Shown here in pieces: positions 40,548 to 48,261 of a stretch of 64,000 nt of DNA. The notes below the pieces were generated by a model. The model ran no database searches. It was not told where the DNA came from and worked only from the letters and a program-made list of their open reading frames with translations. The DNA lies in contig NZ_BMTD01000008.1 in the NCBI RefSeq assembly GCF_014649495.1, positions 186,001 to 250,000 on the forward strand, given 5' to 3'. Positions within the stretch are counted from its first letter, which is position 1. The number at the start of each line of letters is the position of its first letter. The translations under genes and the position numbers were made by a program. This DNA is from Streptomyces filipinensis (lineage in GTDB: Bacteria; Actinomycetota; Actinomycetes; Streptomycetales; Streptomycetaceae).

Positions 40548-40949
40548 ATGAGTTCGCAGCAGAGCACCCAGACGATGAAGCCCGCGACCGCGGCGAAGAA
40601 GCTGGGTGTGTACCTCCCCGCCACCCCCGCCTCGTTCCAGGAGGGCGTCATCTCGCGCGCCGAGCTGAACGAGCTGCAGGCGAACCCGCCGGAGTGGCTG
40701 AGCGAGCTGCGGCGCACCGGCCCCCACCCGCGTCCGGTGGTCGCCGCGAAGCTCGGCGTGTCCATCGCCGGCCTCGCCCGCGGCGGGGTCACCGAGCCGC
40801 TGACCACCGAGCAGATCGAGGCGCTCAAGCAGGAGCGGCCCGAGTGGCTGGAGAAGGAGCGCGCCACGCAGGTCGAGGTCCGCAAGGAAGGCGCGCGGGT
40901 CAAGCAGCTGCAGAAGGAGAAGCAGGAGCGCGCCGCCGGGCGCGACTGA
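40548..40949 (+). CDS. DUF5997 family protein
   Basis: A 133-residue soluble protein belonging to the actinobacterial DUF5997 family. It is a compact helical protein: KPATAAKKLGVYLPATPASFQEGVISRAELNELQANPPEWLSELRRTGPHPRPVVAAKLGVSIAGLARGG contains two similar KLGV(Y/S) helix-turn-helix-like units, suggesting an internal repeat and possible DNA binding. The C terminus is a charged coiled helix (KERATQVEVRKEGARVKQLQKEKQE). No function is known. It is divergent from the LysR-type effector protein that lacks a DNA-binding domain; the two together contain what a LysR regulator would normally have in one chain. Confidence 0.85.
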   Translation: MSSQQSTQTMKPATAAKKLGVYLPATPASFQEGVISRAELNELQANPPEWLSELRRTGPHPRPVVAAKLGVSIAGLARGGVTEPLTTEQIEALKQERPEWLEKERATQVEVRKEGARVKQLQKEKQERAAGRD

Positions 40950-40951
40950 CC

Positions 40952-40988
40952 TTCCCCGGTTCTTTCCCGATTCCCCGGTTCTTTCCCG
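40952..40988. repeat. Perfect 18-base tandem direct repeat
   Basis: TTCCCCGGTTCTTTCCCG occurs at 40952-40969 and again at 40971-40988, immediately after the DUF5997 stop codon. Confidence 0.9.
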
Positions 40989-41025
40989 GACCGGTTGCCA
41001 CAACCTCATACAGAACGGTTTTTCC

Positions 41026-41056
41026 ACAACGCCCTCCGGCCTGCGGAGGGCGTTGT
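41026..41056 (+). terminator. Hairpin terminator after DUF5997
   Basis: ACAACGCCCTCCG and CGGAGGGCGTTGT form a perfect 13-base stem with a five-base loop, about 75 bases past the stop codon. It separates DUF5997 from the DUF4132-MoxR operon that begins at 41114. Confidence 0.8.
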
Positions 41057-41113
41057 CAGTGGCCTGCCCTACAGTTCCCGTCACTTGATCGAATGCGGTG
41101 CGGGGAGGCACGT

Positions 41114-41968
41114 ATGGGGTGGGTGTCGGCAGGCGACTACGAGGTCGCCCTGGACGGCGGGAAGGTGGTGTGCCGCAACGCGTCCGGGCGACGGCTGAAG
41201 TCGGTGCCACCGAAGATCGCCGATGATCCCGCCGTCGTGGGCCTCAGGCAGCTCGTGGAGTGGCTGGAGCGGCACGAGCGGCAGTGCCTGGCCGATGCCG
41301 AGCGGTGGATGGTCCGCTCCCTGCCCGTGCCGCTCGCCGTCGTCACGCGCGTGTGGCCCGACCCGGCCTGGCAGGCGGCGCTGCGTGACCTCGTCGTGAC
41401 CGGAGCCGACGGTCAGGTCGCCGGATTCCTGCGGGACGCCGATCCCGAGCGCGGCCTGGGCCTGGTCGACCTCGACGGCGACACCGTCCGCATCGCCCCC
41501 GCCCTCGTGCGCATCCCGCACCCGGTCCTCCTGGAAGACCTGGAGGAGCTGCGGGAGTTCGCCGTCGAACTGGGCGTCGAGCAGCGTGCTCAGCAGCTCT
41601 TCCGCGAGGTCTGGCACCGCCCGGCCGCGGTCGACGCCGAGGCGACCGAGGTGGAGGAGTACGCGGGCGGCTCGTTCAAGGAGCTGCGCTTCCTGCACGG
41701 CCGGGCCACCCAGCTCGGCTACCGCGTGCGCGGCGGGTATGCCGTGTGTCCGGTCCTGGAGGACGGCCGGGGCGTCGAGGCCCGCGTGTGGGTCGGGGAC
41801 TACGACGGCTACATGGAGACCGAGACCGGCCCGCTGGCCTGGTCCGACCCCGCGGGGCGGGTGCTGAGGCTCGGTCAGGTCGGGCCGGTGGCCTGGTCGG
41901 AGGGCATGCGCATGGCGGCCGCACTGTACGCGGGGCGGGACATCGAGGACGAGGAGCGCGCGGCATGA
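41114..41968 (+). CDS. DUF4132 domain protein (MolR-like), first gene of the MoxR/VWA operon
   Basis: A 284-residue protein with a DUF4132-type domain, the domain found at the C terminus of E. coli YehI/MolR. Recognisable blocks are VALDGGKVVCRNASGRRLKSVPPKI, RQLVEWLERHERQCLADAERWMVRSLPV, VWPDPAWQAALRDLVVT and IRIPHPVLLEDLEELREFAVELGVEQRAQQLFREVW-like sequence. Here the domain is a separate, short protein. The ATG at 41114 has GGGGAGG before it. Its stop overlaps the start of the next gene (ATGA), indicating coupled translation. It probably serves as a partner or substrate-recognition subunit for the MoxR ATPase and VWA protein encoded downstream; this is inferred from the conserved gene neighbourhood. 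Confidence 0.8.
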   Translation: MGWVSAGDYEVALDGGKVVCRNASGRRLKSVPPKIADDPAVVGLRQLVEWLERHERQCLADAERWMVRSLPVPLAVVTRVWPDPAWQAALRDLVVTGADGQVAGFLRDADPERGLGLVDLDGDTVRIAPALVRIPHPVLLEDLEELREFAVELGVEQRAQQLFREVWHRPAAVDAEATEVEEYAGGSFKELRFLHGRATQLGYRVRGGYAVCPVLEDGRGVEARVWVGDYDGYMETETGPLAWSDPAGRVLRLGQVGPVAWSEGMRMAAALYAGRDIEDEERAA

Positions 41969-44900
41969 CGTACGACGAGACCACGGCGGCCGCGCTGCTG
42001 GACGCCGGCGCCGTCCTGCCCGCGGGCAGCACCGCGCGGGAGGACGCCGACAGCCTCACCGTCCGCACCTACACGCACCCCGCACTCGACGACCGGCGGG
42101 TGGTCCGGCTGGTGCCGGGCACGCTGGGCGAGGCGGAGGACCTGGCCCTGGAGTTCCTGGGCCTCGCCCGCGAGCCGGAGGCCCCGGTGATCGGGCAGGT
42201 GCGCCGGGAGACGCTGGGCTTCCCGGCCTGGGCCCTGGTCAACGACCCGGCGAACGGCCATCACGCCCTCGCCCTGGTGAAGGACGTCGAGCGGCTCGCC
42301 CGGCAGGCCAAGTCCCGCCCGGGCGCCGCCAAGGAGGGCTTCGAGGCGCTCGGCGAGCGGCTGGGCCGGGCGGTGCCGCACTTCCTGCCGACGTTCTACG
42401 AACAGGCCGCGCGGGTCTTCCTGGAGCACGAGAACACCACGTACGCCGCCGCGTTCTTCGGCAAGGCCCGTGAGGCCGAGCGGGTGCACGCGCTCGCGGT
42501 GGACGAGGAGCGCCAGCGCGCCGTGTTCCTGGAGTTCGCCTTCGCCGGGGCACTGACCGTGAAGGCGCTCAAGGAGCACGTGCGGGACCTCGCCGGGCGG
42601 CTCGAACCGGCCGCGGCCTGGGCCCAGTTCCGGCAGCTGACGGTGGAGCGCTGTGCGGCCGGGATGCCGCCGTACGCCTCGCTGCCGCAGGACGCGCGCG
42701 GGCTGCTCAAGGCGGCGGGCCTACCACGGGTCACGGAGGAGTGCGCGCTGGTCGCCGACCTCCTCGCCTCCCCCGCGGCGGTCCGCGCGCCCCGGTCCTT
42801 CTGGACCGCCTACCGCTCGGTGCTGGTCGTCCTCGCCGAGGAGCGGCCGGAGATCCGGCTGCGGCTGCTGGAGATCATGCCCGCCGGTCTCGGCCGGGAC
42901 GCCGAGGACGAGGAGTTCTGGCTGGCGCTGCTCGCGGAGACCGGGGCGGACCGACTGCTCACGGACGCCTCGGCGGCCGCCGAGCACGGCGCCGATCCGG
43001 CGGACTGGCTGTCCCGCTGGGCCTCCTTCCGCAAGCACGGCGGCTCCTACTCCCGCCGCTGCCCGGCCACGCTGGCGCTGGCCGCCCGCATGGCTCCGGT
43101 GCTGCGGGACGCCGGCCGTCCGGTGGACCTGTGCACCGGCCGCTGGCACGCCGGCGCGGATCTGGACCTGCTGGACCTGTGCGCGGCCGAGCGGGTCCCG
43201 CTGTCGCTGCCGGACGCCGACGTGCCCGTGTACCTGCCGCTGCCCGAGTGGCTGCTGGACACCCGCGCGGGCCGGCGCGACCTGGCGGCCGTCACGGCCG
43301 ACCCGCGCCTGCGGCGGCTGCTGCACCAGGCGGTGGACAAGGTCGGCGCGCATCGGCGCGCCAGCGAACTGCTGACGTCGATGGCCGCGCATCCGGTCCT
43401 CTCCGGGGTGCTGCGCGAGTGGCTGGACGAGGCCGCCGGCGACTTCACGCACGCGGCGGGCCTGCCCGGCGCCCGCGCGGCGCTCGACCGGCTGCGTCCC
43501 TTCCGGGTCATCGCCTCCGAGGTCGCGCCGGAGACGGTGGCCCGGGTCGCCGGCCGCGAGGTCGCGCCGCTGCTCGGGCGTACGGTGCGGGCCGGGATCC
43601 TCGACGAGCTGGGATGGCCCGCCCTCGACGAGGCGCTGGCGCTGCTCGACGGTCAGACCAGGAAGGGCGAGGACGACGCGCTGGCCGTCCACGAGGCCTG
43701 GCCGGCGCTGGTGCTGTGCCGCCGGCAGAAGGCGGTGGTGGTCGGCCCGGATCGGATCCTGCTCGACCACGACCTGCGCCTGCCCCATGACCTGGACCGC
43801 TGGCAGCGTCCCCGCTTCCGGTACGTGGACGGCGAACTGCTCGTGATGTGGCGGCACGGCAGCAAGCAGTACGGCTACTGGTCGGCCCGGCCCGCCGAGG
43901 TGTTCGAGCTGGGCGGCGAGCAGCTGCCCTCCTGGTGGTCCGGCCAGGAGACGGTCGTCCCGTCGATCCCGCTGCCGGGCGGCGGCCGGGCGACCGGAGG
44001 CCGCGCCCTGCACGCCGGTGACACGGACCTGCCGCCGTGCCGCGCGATCATCGGCGACGGCACCGCCCTGTGGCGCGAGGGCAGGCAGGGCCGGCAGACG
44101 GTGTGGCTGGAGTACGACCCGGTCACCGGGACGCACGGCCGCGCGTCCCTGCCGGCGCTGCTGCGCTCGGCGGTCCGTGAGGACGCCGCGCTGCTGCCCG
44201 GCGCGTGCGAGGTCCTGCCGCTGCAACCCGGCCTGGAGGACAGTCCGTTCGGCACCGACGGCACGGTGCTGGGACGCTGGGTGCGCACGGAGGGCGAGGG
44301 TGCGGACGAGCGTCGTACGGCCGGGACACCGGACGGGCGGACGGTGTCGGTCGCGAGGGGCGACGGCGACGGGGCGGTCGTACCTTTCGGCGCCCTGCGG
44401 CTGCCCGGCGGGGCCGAGCCGGTCGTCGTCCAGCTGAGCGGCCACAGCGCCCGGTGGGGTGGGCACATCGGTCTCTACGCCGGTGACGACACCTCTCCCG
44501 CCGGTCTGCTGGGCCGGCTGACGCCGAACGACCGTGGGGGCGAGTACGCGGCCGGTACCCGGCTGGTGCCCCCGCTGCCCTTCTGGCACGCTCTGCGCCC
44601 ACGCGACGAGCAGGGCTCCGCGGTGCTGCGCGCGCTCACCGACGAGCAGGCCGCGGAGCTGCTGCGGCTCGCCGCGCAGGCCCTGGCGATCCGTCAGGAG
44701 GCGCTGGCGGAAGCGGGATCGGACGAGGCGGCCAAGGCCGCGGTACCGACCGCGGACACCGTCGTCCTGAAGGCGGTCGAGCACGTCCTGCCCAAGCTGA
44801 CCGACGAGCGGCTGCGCAGGGGCGTCGCCGCCCTGGTCCGGTCGGCGCTGCGCGTCACCGAGTCGGCCACCGCCTTCGCGACTCCCCCCGAGGAGGGGCC

Positions 44901-46974
44901 GCGACAGCCGCGCAACCGGACCGAGGGCATGTTCGCCGACTACAGCCCCGTGCACGGCGACGACCGCACCCTGCACGACGCGCTGTCCGGTGTCGTCGGG
45001 CTGCACGGCTGGTGGTACGGCGAGCGGTGGAGCGTGCTCCGCCAGATCCGCGCGGTGAACCACGTGCTGTCCGGCAGGCCCGCCGACGGCACGCCGCTGC
45101 CCGGCCTGGAGCGCCTCGGTGCCCTCACGGACGGCTGGACCAGCGAGGAGCACACCGTCCCGGCGATCGGCATGGTGTGGCCACCCGTCCTGGGCGTCCT
45201 GCGGGCGCTGGCGTATCGGGCCGCCTCGCCCGCCCTGAGCGACACCCAGCGGGAGCCGCTGCTGTTGCTGGCCGAGGCCCTCGCGGAGGGGCCGCTCGTC
45301 GCGGCCGGCGGCACACTGCGGGAGCTGGTGCTGAGCGAACCGCAGGAGGAGAAGCAGGCGCAGCGGGCCGGGCAGGTGCTGCGCCGGGCCGGGCGCACGG
45401 TGGTGATCGTCGGCCAGCAGGGCGTCGACGTCCAGCGGGAGCGCGTCAAGTGGCTGGCGCTGGACCACGATCCCTCCGGCGGGTTCGGGGCCGTCGCGCA
45501 CTTCACGCTGGAGCAGGAGACGCGGTACGCCCCGACGATCTCCACCGAGGACCTGGCCGCCGTCATCCGTCTCGTCCGTGACAAGGGCGCCGCGCCCTGG
45601 ACGCCCTCGGCGCCCGAGGCGCTGGTGGCGGCGACGGGTGGCGCGCTGGGCCCGCTGCAGTCCACCGTGCTGCTCGCCGGGCAGCCGCAGGAACCGGAGG
45701 CCGAGGCCCTCGCCGTGATCGGACTGAAGCCCCGGCAGCGGGAGTTCGGTGCCGCTTTGCTGCAAGGGCTGGGCGTGGAACGGCGGGCGGCGCTCATGGG
45801 CGCGCTGCTGCCGGACGACCCGGCCGCCCTGTGGACGACGGGACCGGACCTCCAGGCCGCGGGGCGGGTGTGGGCCGAGCGGTTCGGCTCGCTCGTCCGG
45901 CTGCCGGAGGACCTCAGCGCCGAACTCGCCGGGATGCGCGCCGGAGGCACCCAGGACGTGCTCAACCCGTCCCGTACCCCCTGGCTGAGCCGCACCACGG
46001 TTCTGCGCCCGGACAAGGACGGCAACCTCGTCCCGGAGGACCCGCAGGCGATGCCCAGCGGCCACACCCTGACGGGGGCCGTCGGCGCGCTCTCCGCACT
46101 GGCGTACGTCCTGCCGTACGGCCACCCGCTGCGGGCCGCCCTGCCGGAGGGCCTGGCCGCGGTGCGCCGCCGGATGTCCGATCCGGAGCTGCTGCTCGGC
46201 CTGGACGTGGAGTTCACGGAGCAGGGCAGCTGCACGGCGGTGGAGCTGCGGAAGGTGTTCGGGCTGCCCGCGACGGGCGGTGCCGACGCGTACGGCACGA
46301 CCCGGGTCGGCGACGCGCTCGCTCTGCGCCCGGGCTACCGCGACACCGAGACGGTCCTGGTCCGCCCGGCCGGCCTCACCGGGTCCGACGACGCGGTGTT
46401 CGGGCTGCTGGAAGGCCTGGTGGGTCCGCAACGCGGCCACGGACTGCGTGCGCTGCGCACGCTTCTCGGGGAGGAGCTGGGCCGCGCGGTCGCGGCCGGC
46501 GCCGAGGGTCGCACGGGGTACGCCCAGGATCCGGCCGTCAGCGTGCCCGCGCTCGTCACCGAGGTGGCCGCCGCACACGGGCTGGGCGAGGACGCCGCCG
46601 CGCTCTACCTCCAGCTGCTGGCCCTGCCGGATCCGACGGACCGCAACTGCGCCCGTTGGACCGGCTGGAAACCCGCACGCATGAAGAAGGCCCGCGCCGA
46701 GCTGTCCGCCACGGACCTCGTGGTGGAGGCCAAACGGCCGCGCGCCGGGCGGACGCTGTTCCTGCCGTGCGGCTGGCGCGACCTGAAGTCGCCCGCGCTG
46801 CCGGTGGAGACCTGGAAGGAGGGTCTGTACCCGATCGCGGACCACCGGCGCGCGATACCGCTGATCCCGGTGCCCGAGCTGTTCACGCATGCCTGGGACC
46901 GCGTCCGCGCGGGCGACGCCCCGGCGTACGAACAGCTGACCACCCGCGCGAACCGCCGGGGGCGGCGCCGATGA
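41965..46974 (+). CDS. Very large (1669-residue) protein of the MoxR/VWA/SWIM operon
   Basis: I cannot assign a named domain with certainty; homologues in Streptomyces are usually called DNA-binding or hypothetical protein. The chain is alpha-rich, acidic and basic in alternation, without signal peptide, membrane helices or a Walker motif. The C-terminal 200 residues (GDALALRPGYRDTETVLVRPAGL ... NCARWTGWKPARMKKARAEL ... LFLPCGWRDLKSPALPVETWK) are the most conserved-looking part and carry the WTGW and CGWRD motifs. A helix-rich region near the N terminus (YAAAFFGKAREAERVHAL) looks TPR-like. It overlaps the DUF4132 gene by four bases and is followed after 112 bases by the MoxR gene. The size suggests a scaffold or the main client of the AAA+ machine. 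Confidence 0.78.
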   Translation: MTYDETTAAALLDAGAVLPAGSTAREDADSLTVRTYTHPALDDRRVVRLVPGTLGEAEDLALEFLGLAREPEAPVIGQVRRETLGFPAWALVNDPANGHHALALVKDVERLARQAKSRPGAAKEGFEALGERLGRAVPHFLPTFYEQAARVFLEHENTTYAAAFFGKAREAERVHALAVDEERQRAVFLEFAFAGALTVKALKEHVRDLAGRLEPAAAWAQFRQLTVERCAAGMPPYASLPQDARGLLKAAGLPRVTEECALVADLLASPAAVRAPRSFWTAYRSVLVVLAEERPEIRLRLLEIMPAGLGRDAEDEEFWLALLAETGADRLLTDASAAAEHGADPADWLSRWASFRKHGGSYSRRCPATLALAARMAPVLRDAGRPVDLCTGRWHAGADLDLLDLCAAERVPLSLPDADVPVYLPLPEWLLDTRAGRRDLAAVTADPRLRRLLHQAVDKVGAHRRASELLTSMAAHPVLSGVLREWLDEAAGDFTHAAGLPGARAALDRLRPFRVIASEVAPETVARVAGREVAPLLGRTVRAGILDELGWPALDEALALLDGQTRKGEDDALAVHEAWPALVLCRRQKAVVVGPDRILLDHDLRLPHDLDRWQRPRFRYVDGELLVMWRHGSKQYGYWSARPAEVFELGGEQLPSWWSGQETVVPSIPLPGGGRATGGRALHAGDTDLPPCRAIIGDGTALWREGRQGRQTVWLEYDPVTGTHGRASLPALLRSAVREDAALLPGACEVLPLQPGLEDSPFGTDGTVLGRWVRTEGEGADERRTAGTPDGRTVSVARGDGDGAVVPFGALRLPGGAEPVVVQLSGHSARWGGHIGLYAGDDTSPAGLLGRLTPNDRGGEYAAGTRLVPPLPFWHALRPRDEQGSAVLRALTDEQAAELLRLAAQALAIRQEALAEAGSDEAAKAAVPTADTVVLKAVEHVLPKLTDERLRRGVAALVRSALRVTESATAFATPPEEGPRQPRNRTEGMFADYSPVHGDDRTLHDALSGVVGLHGWWYGERWSVLRQIRAVNHVLSGRPADGTPLPGLERLGALTDGWTSEEHTVPAIGMVWPPVLGVLRALAYRAASPALSDTQREPLLLLAEALAEGPLVAAGGTLRELVLSEPQEEKQAQRAGQVLRRAGRTVVIVGQQGVDVQRERVKWLALDHDPSGGFGAVAHFTLEQETRYAPTISTEDLAAVIRLVRDKGAAPWTPSAPEALVAATGGALGPLQSTVLLAGQPQEPEAEALAVIGLKPRQREFGAALLQGLGVERRAALMGALLPDDPAALWTTGPDLQAAGRVWAERFGSLVRLPEDLSAELAGMRAGGTQDVLNPSRTPWLSRTTVLRPDKDGNLVPEDPQAMPSGHTLTGAVGALSALAYVLPYGHPLRAALPEGLAAVRRRMSDPELLLGLDVEFTEQGSCTAVELRKVFGLPATGGADAYGTTRVGDALALRPGYRDTETVLVRPAGLTGSDDAVFGLLEGLVGPQRGHGLRALRTLLGEELGRAVAAGAEGRTGYAQDPAVSVPALVTEVAAAHGLGEDAAALYLQLLALPDPTDRNCARWTGWKPARMKKARAELSATDLVVEAKRPRAGRTLFLPCGWRDLKSPALPVETWKEGLYPIADHRRAIPLIPVPELFTHAWDRVRAGDAPAYEQLTTRANRRGRRR

Positions 46975-47086
46975 CGTCCACCGTGCCGCGCACCACCGCG
47001 CCGGCGTCCGCCCACCCGTTCCCTTCGGCCTCCGGCCGCACGCTCGCCCCGACCTCCCTCCGTACCACGTCGAAGGATCCCCGCCG

Positions 47087-48256
47087 ATGACCACCGCCCT
47101 CGCGCCCGACGCGACCCGTCAGATCGTCCCGCCCGAGGACCGGTACGCCGTCGAGCTGGCCTTCCTCGCCGCCCATGACTCCGGTCCACGCCCGCCCGCC
47201 TGGCGGCTGACGCCCCGGGCCGTCGTCACGTTCGTCATGGGCAGCGGCGGCCGGGCGCTGCGGCTGCCCGACGACGCGGAGGCCCCGCGGGGGGTGCCGC
47301 GCCGGCTGGAGATCACCGGCAAGTTCGTCGGGGACCGCGCGCTGGTCGAGCGCTGTGTGGTCACGCTCGCCGGGGAACGGGGCCTGCTGCTCGTCGGCGA
47401 GCCCGGTACCGCCAAGTCCATGCTGTCGGAGCTGCTGTCGGCCGCCGTGTGCGGGACCAGCGGCCTGGTCGTGCAGGGGACGGCAGGGACGACCGAGGAC
47501 CAGCTCAAGTACGGCTGGAACTACGCCCTGTTGCTCGCGCAGGGGCCCAGCCGGCAGGCGCTCGTTCCGTCGCCGGTGCTCACCGCGATGGCCCGGGGGG
47601 CGATCGCCCGGGTCGAGGAGGTGACCCGCTGTCTGCCGGAGGTGCAGGACTCCCTGGTGTCGTTGCTTTCCGAGCGGCGGATCGCCGTGCCCGAACTGGC
47701 GGGGAGCGAGGACGCGTTGGCGCACGCGGCGCCGGGGTTCAACCTCATCGCCACCGCCAACCTGCGGGACAAGGGCGTCTCCGAGATGTCGGCAGCGCTC
47801 AAGCGTCGTTTCAACTTCGAGACGGTCGGTCCCATTGCGGACCTCGACGCCGAGACGGCACTGGTGCGTGGCCAGGCCCGGGCGTCGGTGGAGCGGGCGG
47901 GCGCGCCCTTCCAGGTGGACGACGCCGTGCTGGAGGCTCTGGTCACCGTCTTCCGCGATCTGCGGGAGGGCCGGTCGGCGGAGGGCTGGGAGGTGGAGCG
48001 GCCGTCCACGGTGATGAGCACGGCTGAGGCGGTGTCCGTGGCGGGCGCGCTGGGGCTGGCCGCGGCGTACTTCCCGGGGGACCGGGACGTCCTCGGGCTG
48101 CTGCCCGGCCATGTCCTCGGCGTCGTACGCAAGGACGACCCGGCGGACGCGGCGCGGCTGCGCGGCTACTGGGACGGCCCGGTCCGGCGCCGCGCCGAAC
48201 AGGGTTCGGCCACCTGGCGCACCCTGTGGGACCAGCGCACGGTCCTGGAGGGCTGA
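47087..48256 (+). CDS. MoxR-type AAA+ ATPase (YehL-like)
   Basis: A 389-residue AAA+ ATPase. LLLVGEPGTAKSMLSELL is the Walker A block, AIARVEEVTRCLPEVQDSLVSLLSERRI covers Walker B (with V-E-E rather than D-E) and the pre-sensor helix, and FNLIATANLRDKG is sensor 1. ALKRRFNFETV is the arginine-finger/second-region-of-homology part. MoxR ATPases remodel protein complexes together with VWA-domain partners, often for metal insertion or maturation. This one resembles the YehL subgroup. GTCGAAGGATCCCCGCCG precedes the ATG. The VWA-domain fusion gene follows only five bases after the stop, and a SWIM protein follows that, matching the E. coli yehLMPQ gene order. Confidence 0.9.
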   Translation: MTTALAPDATRQIVPPEDRYAVELAFLAAHDSGPRPPAWRLTPRAVVTFVMGSGGRALRLPDDAEAPRGVPRRLEITGKFVGDRALVERCVVTLAGERGLLLVGEPGTAKSMLSELLSAAVCGTSGLVVQGTAGTTEDQLKYGWNYALLLAQGPSRQALVPSPVLTAMARGAIARVEEVTRCLPEVQDSLVSLLSERRIAVPELAGSEDALAHAAPGFNLIATANLRDKGVSEMSAALKRRFNFETVGPIADLDAETALVRGQARASVERAGAPFQVDDAVLEALVTVFRDLREGRSAEGWEVERPSTVMSTAEAVSVAGALGLAAAYFPGDRDVLGLLPGHVLGVVRKDDPADAARLRGYWDGPVRRRAEQGSATWRTLWDQRTVLEG

Positions 48257-48261
48257 CGGTC

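Noticed and set aside
42721-47094. A 1457-codon open frame on the minus strand
   Set aside because: It lies wholly opposite the 1669-residue gene. In DNA this GC-rich, antisense frames stay open for long stretches, and the protein is composed of Arg/Gly/Gln/Pro-rich noise without domains.
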